Both the position numbers and the translations under genes were made by a program. Shown here one piece after another: positions 26,038 to 36,515 of a stretch of DNA of 64,000 nt (the first letter of the stretch is position 1; each line of letters starts with the position of its first letter). This stretch comes from Sinohyriopsis cumingii (taxonomy: Eukaryota > Mollusca > Bivalvia > Unionida > Unionidae), in contig JAPYKE020000281.1 of the NCBI GenBank assembly GCA_028554795.2, forward strand, positions 124,001 to 188,000, read 5' to 3'. The notes beneath the pieces were generated by a model, which searched no databases, was not told the DNA's origin, and was given only the letters and a program-made list of their open reading frames with translations.

Positions 26038-29000
26038 ATGTTCTGTCGTAAGTTAATGTGTTTTGTCATCTTTGTCATTTTAGTCCTGCTTTCACGATGC
26101 ATAAGTATTAATATGCCTATATTGCAAGTTAATATGAATCTTAATATACTGACCTGGAATGTTAGAGGAATTATGTCCTCTGCTCTTAGCTTTAGTGCAA
26201 TGCTGGATAAATATAATGTTGACGTAGCTTGCGTAACTGAACATAAACTATTACAGCACATACTTCCATTTTGCGATACTATTCGTTCTGATTATAAATG
26301 CACTGCTAAGGCAGAGGATATTTCCTCTAATTGTATGTTAATAAAATGTGGCAAAGGAGGAGTTGCAATCTTCTGCAAAACTTCTCTCATGAGATATGCT
26401 AACTTTATAGATGAAGTTAATAGTGACAGAGTTGTTGGCATAGAATTCAAATTTCCTGATATGCAAAATGTATATATTTTTTGTGTATATATACCGACCC
26501 TATTATATGGCATAGATTGTTACAAAGCGCAAATTGAGTTGATTCAAAATCTCTATGATCAGTACTCACAGCTGGGGGACGTGTATTTTACTGGTGATTT
26601 CAATGCAGTAGCTGAACCAGCCACTTTCAGAGATTACAAAGATAGAGTATTTCATGAGTTCTTGCGATATAATAATCTAGTGAGTGCTGGACATTTAATA
26701 ATATGCACTGGTTCCCGCTATACGTTCACCCCAGCAAGAACGATGATTGATCATTTTGTACTGTCGGATCAATGCATAGGTAGATTACGAAGTGTGCACA
26801 TTGTTTCAGATCACGAAGAGCACGCGATATCTGACCACCTCCCTATCCTTACTTCCCTTCGTACAGTGACCTGTGGGAGAGACTTCAGACAGTCTATGAA
26901 GAGAAACAACATAGCCTGGAATAAATTAAACGCTGATATCTTGAAAAACTATCAATCTGAGCTGGACCTTCGCCTGAAAACTTTAGATATAGATACTATT
27001 TCGGACACTGTTGATAGCTTTTACCAGCACATTGTTAATGCAATACAGCAGTCAAGCGACATCGCGCTTCCAAAGTCTAAATTCAATTATCATGCCAAAC
27101 CATATTGGTCAAATGAACTCAAAGAAGCACATAAACTTCAAAGACAAGCTAGGTATACTTGGATAAATGAGGGAAGACCGAGGGGTAGTCAATTTAATTC
27201 TTACAGAGAATATAAAGATAAGAAGAGAGACTTTAGAAACGTTCAAAAACTGGCTGTGGAAAAATATATGGGGGAGGTGTATGAAGAAATTGAAAAAGCA
27301 CATGAATGCGATGTAAGACACTTTTGGAAAATGATCAACATTAAGAGAGGGAACAATACAAATTTTTGTCAGGAACTATCAACTGATGGAGTTTGTGTCC
27401 GTGATGATGATTCCATCTCAAATGGCTTTGCTAGATACTATGAGGACATTCACACGCCGAATTTAAACCATAGTTTTGACGGAAACTTTTATGAATTTAT
27501 AGAGAGAGAATTAAATCGGGGTCTACAGGACGAAGTAAGCCATATCGAGGCCTTACAGACCAGTATCAGTTTAAATGAAGTAAGAGAAATCATTAAAGGT
27601 CTAAAGAAATCAAAAGCATCGGGCCATGATCAAATTTGCAATGAACATTTGATCTATGGCAGCGACTACCTCATCGAGTGTATGACAATTTTATTTACTC
27701 GGATGATTGATCAATCTTACATACCTGTAGATTGCAAAAAAGGGTTAGTAATACCACTGTACAAAGGTAACAGAAAATCAAAGAACTCCCTCGAAAGTTA
27801 CAGGCCTGTTACTTTACTGCCTGTTATCTACAAAACCTTTGAGAAAATTATTCATGAACGTTTGGTAACTTGGCTCAAAGATACTAATTCTAGTATACCC
27901 AGTTCACAACAACATGGTTACCAAAAAGGTTTAGGCTGCACAACAGCGAGTTTTGTGCTGTTGCAATCAGTACAATATAATGTAAACATGGGTTCACGGG
28001 TTTTTGCTGCTTTTCTTGATACAAAAAAGGCATTTGATACCGTGTGGCACGAAGGACTGCTTTTTAAATTATTCACGTTGGGAATTACGGGTAAATCCCT
28101 TTTGATATTTTTTAACATGTATACAAATTTACAGAGTAAAGTTCTTGTAAATGGGCAATTTTCAGATTGGTTCTCAATTGGCCAAGGAGTGAGACAAGGG
28201 GGTGTTTTGTCAACCTTGATGTACACAATATTTATAAATGACTTGCTGCTACAGTTAGAAAATAGTGGATTTGGAGCAAAGATTGGATCCTTAGCTGTGG
28301 GAAATCCAACCCTAGCTGATGATATTTCACTTTTGGCTATATATCCTAGCAATCTACAAAAGCTGTTAGATATAGCATACGACTACAGTAATAAGTGGCG
28401 ATTCGAGCTTAGTGTTACAAAGTCATACATTATCATTTTCGGACCCCAATACAAGAATTTTATCAATATGAAATGGTATCTTGGCCCGTCATGTTTGCCG
28501 GTCACCGATTCGGCAACACACCTGGGTCACCGGATTAACTCAAAGCTGACGTCGCATGACGCAATACTCGATGCATGCAAGAAAGGGAAAAAATCTTTTC
28601 ACGGTCTGTTTGGTATTGGCATTAAACCGAATGGTTTAAATCCTTTGGTTGCTGCAAATGTAATTAAAAAGGTAATTTTCCCTTCAATGTTTTATGGAAG
28701 TGAATTATGGTGTAACATTTCAAAAAGTGACCTCGCTTTATTGGATAAAACTCTGAGGTATTTTGCCAAACATTTACAAGGTTTTCCAATACATACAAGA
28801 TCAGACATTGCCCTGGGAATGCTAGGATGGACATCAGCGCAGTCCGAAATTGATAGAAGAAAATTGATGTTTTTACACAGATTGTGTTTGATGCCTAACA
28901 ATGTACATACTAAACGTGTGTTTAACGTTGCGTTATTTCACTTCATTCTGAGCGGATGCATGTCAAGCTGCGGGTTAATTTCAAATTTATATTATACCTC

Positions 29001-29565
29001 AAAGAAGTTTGACTTGCTCGGGTATCTAACTGATTATTTACATCATTCTGAAATTCCAGATAAACATAATTGGAAAGAAATTGTAAGGTCAAAAATTGTT
29101 GGTCTTGAAAATAGCCTCTGGAGAGTTCGTATGTCTAATCAAGCAGATTTTGATAGATTCTCTTCGATACACGAATACTTACGACCTGCCTCAGTGTGGC
29201 AGTCGGCTAAAACTAGACAACACACTAAGGTATTTACATATGTAGCTAAACTATGGGCTGCTGTTCCACAAACACAGCTTGATATGTGTATTAGATGTGG
29301 GAATGTTTATAAAGACTTGATACTTCATTGTTGTGTTAGTTGTCTTTATATGTCGAACTTTCGAAATTCTTTCTGGGATTTCCTTACTGATAAATTTCCC
29401 CTGAGCCTGCACATTACGTTATTTAATGCGGAAGATGAGCTGCAACTACAATATCTTTTAGGTAAAAGGTTACCATCAGGAGTAATCGACAAAGAAAACT
29501 CCAAGCTATTCGTCCTGTATGCAGCATACTTTGTCATGCAATGTGCAGCTATCTTCTGTAAATAA
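26038..29565 (+). CDS. LINE ORF2: endonuclease and reverse transcriptase
   Basis: This encodes the target-primed reverse-transcription machinery, nicking DNA and copying the element RNA at the nick. It is 1175 codons and open throughout. Endonuclease: TWN at 39-41, E68, GDFN at 186-189, IDHF around 237-240, SDHLPI at 265-270; the expected catalytic residues are present. Reverse transcriptase: LYKGNRKS (about 574), SYRPVTLLP (588-596), FLDTKKAFD (659-667), GVRQGGVLS (717-725) and the catalytic box LADD at 759-762, with Leu-Ala in place of the commoner Tyr/Phe-Ala. C-terminus: C1084, C1087, H1097, C1102 (CX2CX9HX4C). The endonuclease fold starts near residue 35, so the hydrophobic first 25-32 residues may be untranslated. 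ATG at 26113 or 26134 is an alternative start. The frame is the same as ORF1, with 36 bp between them. Confidence 0.92.
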   Translation: MFCRKLMCFVIFVILVLLSRCISINMPILQVNMNLNILTWNVRGIMSSALSFSAMLDKYNVDVACVTEHKLLQHILPFCDTIRSDYKCTAKAEDISSNCMLIKCGKGGVAIFCKTSLMRYANFIDEVNSDRVVGIEFKFPDMQNVYIFCVYIPTLLYGIDCYKAQIELIQNLYDQYSQLGDVYFTGDFNAVAEPATFRDYKDRVFHEFLRYNNLVSAGHLIICTGSRYTFTPARTMIDHFVLSDQCIGRLRSVHIVSDHEEHAISDHLPILTSLRTVTCGRDFRQSMKRNNIAWNKLNADILKNYQSELDLRLKTLDIDTISDTVDSFYQHIVNAIQQSSDIALPKSKFNYHAKPYWSNELKEAHKLQRQARYTWINEGRPRGSQFNSYREYKDKKRDFRNVQKLAVEKYMGEVYEEIEKAHECDVRHFWKMINIKRGNNTNFCQELSTDGVCVRDDDSISNGFARYYEDIHTPNLNHSFDGNFYEFIERELNRGLQDEVSHIEALQTSISLNEVREIIKGLKKSKASGHDQICNEHLIYGSDYLIECMTILFTRMIDQSYIPVDCKKGLVIPLYKGNRKSKNSLESYRPVTLLPVIYKTFEKIIHERLVTWLKDTNSSIPSSQQHGYQKGLGCTTASFVLLQSVQYNVNMGSRVFAAFLDTKKAFDTVWHEGLLFKLFTLGITGKSLLIFFNMYTNLQSKVLVNGQFSDWFSIGQGVRQGGVLSTLMYTIFINDLLLQLENSGFGAKIGSLAVGNPTLADDISLLAIYPSNLQKLLDIAYDYSNKWRFELSVTKSYIIIFGPQYKNFINMKWYLGPSCLPVTDSATHLGHRINSKLTSHDAILDACKKGKKSFHGLFGIGIKPNGLNPLVAANVIKKVIFPSMFYGSELWCNISKSDLALLDKTLRYFAKHLQGFPIHTRSDIALGMLGWTSAQSEIDRRKLMFLHRLCLMPNNVHTKRVFNVALFHFILSGCMSSCGLISNLYYTSKKFDLLGYLTDYLHHSEIPDKHNWKEIVRSKIVGLENSLWRVRMSNQADFDRFSSIHEYLRPASVWQSAKTRQHTKVFTYVAKLWAAVPQTQLDMCIRCGNVYKDLILHCCVSCLYMSNFRNSFWDFLTDKFPLSLHITLFNAEDELQLQYLLGKRLPSGVIDKENSKLFVLYAAYFVMQCAAIFCK

Positions 29566-29643
29566 GGTACTGAAACTTGCAACTTATGAGTTGACGAACA
29601 CTTTGTTGATTGATATTGTGTAAGAATTTGTATTCCAATATAG

Positions 29644-29645
<2 letters not shown>

Positions 29646-29682
<37 letters not shown>

Positions 29683-29758
29683 TTTATTGATTGTATTCAG
29701 ATGATTTATTCTTATATCATGTAATCTTCCATGGAAGGAAATAAAGATGATGATGATG
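29646..29758 (+). other. LINE 3' end: T tract and (GAT)n tail
   Basis: A run of 34 T (29646-29679) follows ORF2 by 80 bp. The element ends in GGAAATAAAGATGATGATGATGAT, with five GAT triplets at 29746-29760. Short microsatellite tails, not poly-A, are known for several LINE groups. The AATAAA just before the tail could serve as a polyadenylation signal. Confidence 0.75.
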
Positions 29759-30022
29759 ATAGCTCCAAATGACGTAATCATGACAATACTGCATATTCTA
29801 TATGACGTGAAATATTTATTGTATTTTGTTCTAATACTATGGCCTTTTTATAAGGTATTATTCAATTATTCTGATCAACGGAACAACGATTTCATAAGAA
29901 GTGTATGAAATCAACAAAAATTCTATGGCATCTTGGGAAATCATTAGCAAGTCATAATCTGTATGAAAAAGTAAACTTTACTGCTGTAAAACTTTAAGAA
30001 TGTTGCAGCATTATATAAATTT
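29759..30022 (+). repeat. Right copy of 264-bp target-site duplication
   Basis: Partner of 23613-23876. Sequence beyond it (30023 onward) continues the similarity to the paralogue at about 19440-19920. The right flank is therefore the natural continuation of the pre-insertion locus. Confidence 0.88.
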
Positions 30023-31069
30023 TAGGAAAAATAAGTTAAAATTAAAATTTATTATTACTGGTATGAAACAAAGGCCATTGAAACATAAAGAAGTTTGTCA
30101 TTTTATATCAGTGTTTTCAGATCAGAATAAGAGACTATGAAGTTCTCTACTGCCAGGCGAGGGGTAATAGACGGGAGTATAGCAATAACCTTTATTTTAA
30201 AGGACAAGGACTACGAAATCTATAACAGAACAGATGTAACACTATCATGTCTTTGTCCTGATTTGAGTTAAATATTACGCACATAGGAAAAATATTTTCA
30301 CAGTTGTGTGAATCAACACTTTTAATTGCATGCACATATGCATATGTACTTTTTATTAATTGATCCATCGATTGCTTATAGCTTTTAGAAAATTGGCGTC
30401 AAACATTATAAATGCAGTAATGTCCTTCAATGGCATCAATGTTTGCCGAGAACTGTAAAACCTATAATATTCACCATAGTTTGTGAAAGGAATACTCATT
30501 GGGAAAGAATTCTAATAATTTGGGTGATCTACAGTCAATATCACAGTAATTGAAAGAAGAAAGTTTAGTCATATATACAGTGCAAAATATGATTTACGAC
30601 GACCGTAACTTTAAGCTCATTCTTGAAGTCGCCATGAAAGCTAAAGAACCGATCTCTCCTTAGAATATAGTAAAACACGTCTTCAGGGGAGACCACCCAT
30701 TCTGCCAGCAAAAGGTAGTCTATCAAGACAGATGATCGGTCATAAAAAGGTATTGTATACGAGATCCAGTTTTAAAAGGTGATGTTGAACAGAATTTTAG
30801 ACAGAAAAAAACGAATGATTATTGCACATATATTGTTTACTTTTTCATGCAGTCATCTAAAAGTATTCAAACACTCATCCATTAGAAACATTTGCATTTT
30901 ATGAGCTCTACTTGTCAGAAACAATCGTAATCCGCGTTGTGTAGTCCAGGAGGATTATGCATTCAAGAGGCGAGTTTATGGCACATACTTCATATAAGGA
31001 AGTATACAGTAGTATCAATTTAGGGTATTTGCGATCAAGGGACTACTTGCCAACAATCTCCTTTTGCGT
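30023..31069. other. Duplicated non-coding block, with hairpin
   Basis: About 30180-30485 matches about 19600-19920, and 30630-30830 resembles 22390-22560. A hairpin of the dispersed family lies at 30679-30729 (arms 30679-30697 and 30714-30729; loop contains ATTCTGCCA). No gene. Confidence 0.55.
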
Positions 31070-31209
31070 GCGGTTGCTCATGCAATGGGTCTTGTGAAAA
31101 GAGTTGAAGAGATCAGCAGAACAGCCTTTGGACACTTTGGGCCGCTGTAGTGTGAGCCAGTAAAGCTGATACTCAAGGATAATGTCAGGCATTACAGTAT
31201 AGCTGCACA

Positions 31210-31650
31210 CAGGTGAGTATTATTCCCTTTGTTGTCCGAGGTGAAAGAAGAATTGCTGTATATCAATCAGCAGGAAGGCGTTATCGATAAAGTAAATGAG
31301 CCCATAGAATGGTGTGCACCAATGGTACTTGTCCCAAAGAAGAATGTGTTGATTTAAAGAATCTTAACTAGGCTGTCAATAAGGAGAAGACATATGCTCC
31401 CACTCCAGACGATATATCACCAAAGCTTACAGGTTATACAGTCTTCACCAAACTTGATGCAGAAAGCGGATTTTGTCAAATACACATACATCCAGAAAGT
31501 TGAAAAGCTGACTACATTTATTACACAGCTGAGTCACTACTGCTTTAAACGAGTCTCATTGGTATTATGTCAGCATCAGATATTTTCCAGAGAAACACGT
31601 CCGAGCTGCTACTGGTTATGAAATGGAGGATAATGACCGAAACCTAAATT
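31210..31650 (+). pseudogene. Gypsy-type reverse transcriptase, broken
   Basis: Around 31255-31345 the translation resembles the start of Gypsy reverse transcriptases (an EWCAPMV-like block), and around 31410-31610 the fingers/palm region with FTKLDAESGF. Several stops and frame changes separate the blocks, and the catalytic YxDD box is not intact. It continues into the frame at 31655-32269. Confidence 0.7.
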
Positions 31651-31654
31651 TATT

Positions 31655-32269
31655 TTGGAGAAGCTCAAAAGGAGTGGTCTCAAGCCCAGCAAAGAAAAAT
31701 GTGAGTTTAGGAAGAGGAAACTGGAACTCTTCGGTCACGTGATCATCTCAGATGGCATACTCTCCAGTCCAGCAAAGGTTGTCGCAGTGAAAGATATGAG
31801 TGAGCTTCGTCGCACCGTGGGCATTATCAACTACCTTGTTAGATTTCTCCCAGATATGTCTAAAATAATGCGACCAATTATGGACCTGGTGAAATCAGAA
31901 CTGCCTGGTATCATGATAGTCAAGGAAATGTTTATATATACGCAAGATGTAGCATTCTACGACCATGTAAAGTTAACAATTGTTAGTACTAATGCCAGCA
32001 GTTCGGGTATTGGTGGTGCATTATTCCAGCAACATGGAGAGAAGCTCAAAACGATTGCCTTTGTTCTAGAAAACTCACCTCTTCAGACGTTAAATATTCA
32101 CAAATATAGAAGGATTGCCATGCACGTTTTTAGGGCCTGTGAGAAGTTTTTACTAATTCTTGTTGAATTTGATTTGTTCAGATTGCATACCGACCACAAA
32201 TCTTTTATTCCACTGACTAACACGCATGCTTTAAATAAAGCTCATCTGATGTGTCATCGATGCGCTTGA
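31655..32269 (+). pseudogene. Gypsy-type RT connection and RNase H fragment
   Basis: A single open frame of about 204 codons. The N-terminal 30 residues match the end of the reverse transcriptase (KCEFRKRKLELFGHVI). The next 60 match the connection region (INYLVRFLPDMSKIMRP). The C-terminal 100 match RNase H (NASSSGIGGALFQQHG, RLHTDHKSFIPL). Degeneration shows in the RNase H: the first catalytic Asp position reads Asn, and the acidic residue expected in the middle helix is absent. This would be inactive even if translated. Confidence 0.8.
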
Positions 32270-32629
32270 GACGCTTAAACTCAAAGGCTGAGTGCGTAGC
32301 TGGGAAGCTTTTGGTGGTTCTCTACACCCTTTCACAGAGCCTTGAACAAGGTCTTGAATCCACATACGAAGATGAAATGGACTTCTTTGTAGAATCGATG
32401 GAGGCATGCAGGCCAATTTCCGATAGGAAGTTAGAACAAATAATATAAGGTTCCATGAGTGACCACAATCTGTAGGTTGCAATGGCTTTCACCAGAAATG
32501 GATGTTCAGATCAGATAAATAGCTGTCCCCTTGGTGTATATCCAAATTTGGCCGTTCGCAGTGAATTTCCCTTGCAGAAGAACCTGTTTTCTCAGTGACA
32601 TAGTTATCATACCTACACTCTTACGGTCC

Positions 32630-33460
32630 GAAATTCATGTTAACATCCACGAGAGTCATCAGGGAGTAGCCAATGGCCGAGAAAGAGCCCATAATTGTGT
32701 GTGGTGGCTGGGAATAGCAAGACAGATCTAAGACAAAAGAGGAAGCCAGCACAGAGGCGATAATCAGCGAAGACAACCTCTCTACCAGACAGACCAAGAC
32801 ATACAATTGCAATCGATATTTGTAAGGTCATGCAAAACAGATATATTTTAGCTATTGACAACTTCTCATGCTATTTGGAAACTGTGTACCTTGCTAAGAC
32901 ATCCTCACACCATGTAATTGGAAACCTAAAATTCACATTTGCACCATGAGGAATCTCGGAAATTGTAATATCATACAATGGGACCCATTTCAAGGAGTTT
33001 GCTGACAAATACAACTTCAAAACAAGCATTTGCCAGTCCCTATTACTCACAAGCAAACTTATTGAACTTAAATTGACGTCGCATCGCCTAGAAGGCATGG
33101 GTCGACGACCCACAAGCAAACGATGAAGCCGAAAGTGGTGTCAAAATAGGAAAGTCTATACTTAAAAATAATGGTGTATTTCTTGCCTCGATGGCTTATA
33201 GGGCCACATCAACAGTTGTTTCATAGGCCAGCCCAGCCCAATTGATGATGGGACATTATATAAGGAACATCTTGCCCACTATTGCAAAGAAACTAAACCT
33301 CCAGTGGCAAAACCTCAAAATCGTCAGGCAAAGAGATTTTACAACAAAACGGAGATATAAGTTATATTATAATAGGCGCCACTCTGCACATACTTTACCA
33401 GATATTGCTGAGGGAGACGGTATCGAAATCAAACGGCATGGAAATGATAAGAAGTGATCA
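32630..33460 (+). pseudogene. Gypsy-type integrase, broken
   Basis: The N-terminal zinc-region similarity is at about 32645-32735 (HESHQGVANGRERA, WWLGIARQI). Core-domain similarity is in pieces at 32800-33060 and 33105-33230. The frame at 33242-33457 resembles the region after the core. The second acidic catalytic position appears replaced (NGT context preceded by Tyr), while the Glu-containing block near 33120-33140 (NDEAES) survives. Multiple frame changes mean it is non-functional. Confidence 0.7.
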
Positions 33461-34061
33461 ACACTGAGCACATTTATTCAAGCCGACAAAAGACCGTAGA
33501 CGTTACTTGCTAAAATCTCCCCACAGGATCTACAGGCGCAGTATAGCAGATGAAAAGTTCTAAGAATCCACTTCCACTTCCGGTCAATACAGACTCATAT
33601 ACAGACACAAAAGCTCCACATTGTCCAGACAAACCCATTCGAAGTCCAGCAAATTGACTGTCAGTAACATGCAACCCGTGCCATCACCTGGGGATATGTT
33701 TACCCAGCATGACCTTATGTAGCCCACCTCCAACAAACTAGAAGTACCCACTGGATCCAACACTCCAGTGCGGATGTTGAGTTTGAGGGTTATCTGAGAA
33801 CCAGACAGATTTTGTGACTTTCTCTATGGTAGTGACTTTCAGAAATGAGCTAACGCGTGAATAGTGTAGTACTGTTGCTGAATTAGTGCATTATTACTGG
33901 ACTTCAAAGTTGTATGGTATATAGTTCAGTTCTCAGATTCATTCAAAAGATAAATAAGACTCAAAGACAATGCTTAATGGTTTCACTTTTGTCATGTTCA
34001 CGGAATTGATTCGTTATTTTGTTCTCTCTAGTCATAAGCAAAAAATGATGTTCGCTTAATG

Positions 34062-34290
34062 TAAAAAGAGGGGAGATATGTGGTTTTTCATCCAAGTTCT
34101 AATTACTATCTGCTCTCCCATTGTAACTGTAATATTAAATAGGAACTACTCCCCGTATATAAGTGGTGCTGCGATCCTACATGGAAGCTGGTTGCTTTGT
34201 ACTCAGGACAGTTTTTATATTGTTAATTTTCATCCGACAGTGACCTATTGCAGAAAAATGAGAATGATTTTACATAAAAGATGCAAATAA
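34062..34290 (+). other. Candidate polypurine tract and partial 3' LTR
   Basis: AAAAAGAGGGGAGATA just before TGTGG at 34079 has the form of a Gypsy polypurine tract abutting an LTR that begins TG. The following about 200 bp includes a TATA-like TATATAAG at 34159 and then AT-rich DNA. No second LTR copy lies within the window, so the LTR call rests on position and tract only. Confidence 0.4.
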
Positions 34291-35825
34291 AAATTAACTA
34301 GTGATTTTTTGTAGAAAGCATGCTTGTGAAATTTTGACTGAGGTAATCAGGTTAATTCCTTATGCAGCTGGTGGCCACCATCAACCATTCTTTTGATATT
34401 CATTTTTTACAGCAAAGAACTATTTTGAATATGTTCCTGTGACAAGGCGGTTGAAAGAGTCATTATGTGCCTTATGCTTGATTAAAGTTCACTATCACTA
34501 TAACAAATAGCATAATTTTCATCACCCCTCAACCATCTCGAATTTTAGATATTTACCTATGTACCAGATATACGTAAATACTTAAGCCAAGTTGACTGTT
34601 TATTTGCAGACCAAGTTGCGCATTTAATCTCCAATGCTAGTCTAAATGTGACAGAAAGTCACGAAACAAGCCAACCCATTTTCAAGCTTATCTCAAAGTA
34701 AATGTAAACCACATTACATATTTAATTTCTGTGTGAATTTATAAACGCTAGGTATATGATAAAAAGGATCATGCCTTCTACACTAAGGAATTAGGGAGGT
34801 GTCAAAATGCGTGTGAGGATAAATACCGTTTGAGTAACAACTTGGGACTTCCTCGTTTGCATGACAGGAAGTTTAAATACATTTTATACCAATGCGTTCA
34901 CATATCTAGATAATACAAAATTAAATATGCATTGTTTATGATAGTTATTAAATATAAAACACTGTATCTTGCGTAATATATATCTGAAAAATGTTCTCTG
35001 ACCCCATCAGTAATTTCATCTTTAATCGTACAGTATACAGGAACGTGATTTGTAAAACAACAGGGTACTGATGATATATGGTGAACTAGGTAGAAAGTTT
35101 AAGGCTGGGTGCATATCTCTTATTATCTCTACATTACTCGAACCCGACTTGGGAATTTCCAATTTATTGCTCATCTGTTGGCATTTGACAACACGTAAAT
35201 CATGTGAGTGAGATAAGATAAAAACGTTGCACACTTTTTCGTCACGGGTCAGTTTACATAACTGTTACCATTGTATGGCCTTAGAAACTTAGGTATATCG
35301 GATCCATGCTGACAAAACGATATATATTTCATCATTCAACACGGATAACCACACTCCAATGTCGATTACGTATATCGGTATTTAGTTTTCTGACTAATGC
35401 ATAAATGTATAGATGAATTGAAATGTACCAGGCTGAACAATACGTAAGACCTCGGGCTATGTTGCCCATAGCCCAAATTACCTTGGGCGACCATTCACCA
35501 TCATCCCATGGTAATTGTCACTAAGTAAATGAGTTGAATGATTTTAAACGTCTTCGTGAAATGTTAAATTTGATCAAGGTTGAATAGCTTTTAGTATTCC
35601 TTCATGATTTACACTTCACGAGGCATCAATATCGTCTAAAACATTGATGTTACACGTCTCTTATAGTCAGGTTTGTATTTGCAAGTATTACTCGGGTGGG
35701 TGTTGGGATCAATCCATGTGCAGTTTCCTTTAAGATAGAAAGGGGATTAGCAACATTGTACAATATCATAACATCGAAAAACCGCAGATCACCAGGCAAA
35801 ACGAATACGGAAGTCTTATAAGTGG
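34291..35825. other. Non-coding, nothing recognised
   Basis: AT-rich, no gene or element recognised. Confidence 0.4.
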
Positions 35826-36515
35826 AGATGCGTCACCACAACCATTATAGATTTGAATAAGCTCCCTTTCTCAATAGTAACTCAAGACTCCGATGAAACC
35901 TTAAAAACTGAATTACAATCACTACATTACGAGACTACAGTAAAACATCGAAATTATAAATTTAAAATAAATTAAGACATCGATGATAAAGAATGCATAG
36001 AAAGTTAGCAATTAGCGACAATTGTCCCCTACATTACCGTTTTTTTTTTTTAAAATGAAGTTTGTGTTGACGTTTTTGTCAGTTAAAATACCACTATTAT
36101 TCATTCTTTGTGACAGATGACATTAGCTATGTTTATGGTCAACAGAATTGTCTTTTTTGTCTTGCCCAGTTTTCATATCCGAATGACCACTAATGTGACC
36201 GTGTTACGTCGTTCTAAATTATTTATCTTGACGGATTTGAACTTGTCCGAATTTGAATATATTTCAGGTAAAAGGTTACAGTTGTGAGCATTCGTGTTTA
36301 CAGCACTGCATATCATTACTTTGCATAGACGGGATAAGTCTCTTTTGGCAATGGTATCCGCATGAATGCAATGGACTAAATATATGTATGCAAGCGGAGG
36401 AAAATTCCGATTAGATAATATTGTTTATCACAATAGTTCAGATCAAAGTACGGTTTTGTTTTCTCTTCGAAACGTAACATTTTACACTTCCTAATCAAGC
36501 CAGCATTTTATCGAA
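35826..36515. other. 5' flank of TRIM copy C
   Basis: The first 150 bp resemble the flank of copy B. The remainder would hold the promoter and 5' leader, but no convincing TATA box or initiator can be singled out. Confidence 0.45.

Larger units (their letters stand above)
23877..29758 (+). mobile_element. Full-length non-LTR retrotransposon (LINE)
   Basis: About 5.9 kb. Order: an 82-bp leader, ORF1 (23959-26001, one stop), a 36-bp gap, ORF2 (26038-29565), then a 3' tail with a 34-T run and a terminal (GAT)5. ORF2 carries an apurinic-type endonuclease and a reverse transcriptase plus a C-terminal cysteine/histidine motif, but no RNase H that I can see. This layout fits APE-type LINEs of the L1/Tx1 or CR1/Jockey groups. 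I cannot place it in a clade by eye. The flanking 264-bp direct repeat and intact ORF2 indicate a young insertion. The complete 5' end argues against the 5' truncation common in LINE copies. Confidence 0.9.
31070..34290 (+). mobile_element. Decayed Ty3/Gypsy-type LTR retrotransposon
   Basis: Pieces of a pol polyprotein appear in the order expected for Ty3/Gypsy elements: reverse transcriptase (about 31070-31850), RNase H (about 31960-32260), then integrase (about 32630-33460). They are followed by a candidate polypurine tract and 3' LTR (34064-34290). No gag, protease or 5' LTR was found, so the copy is 5'-truncated or rearranged. Frameshifts and stops are frequent. It cannot be functional. 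Confidence 0.8.

Noticed and set aside
26038-26112. Signal peptide on LINE ORF2
   Set aside because: The endonuclease homology starts after it, and a downstream ATG is available. The hydrophobic run is more likely untranslated leader in frame.
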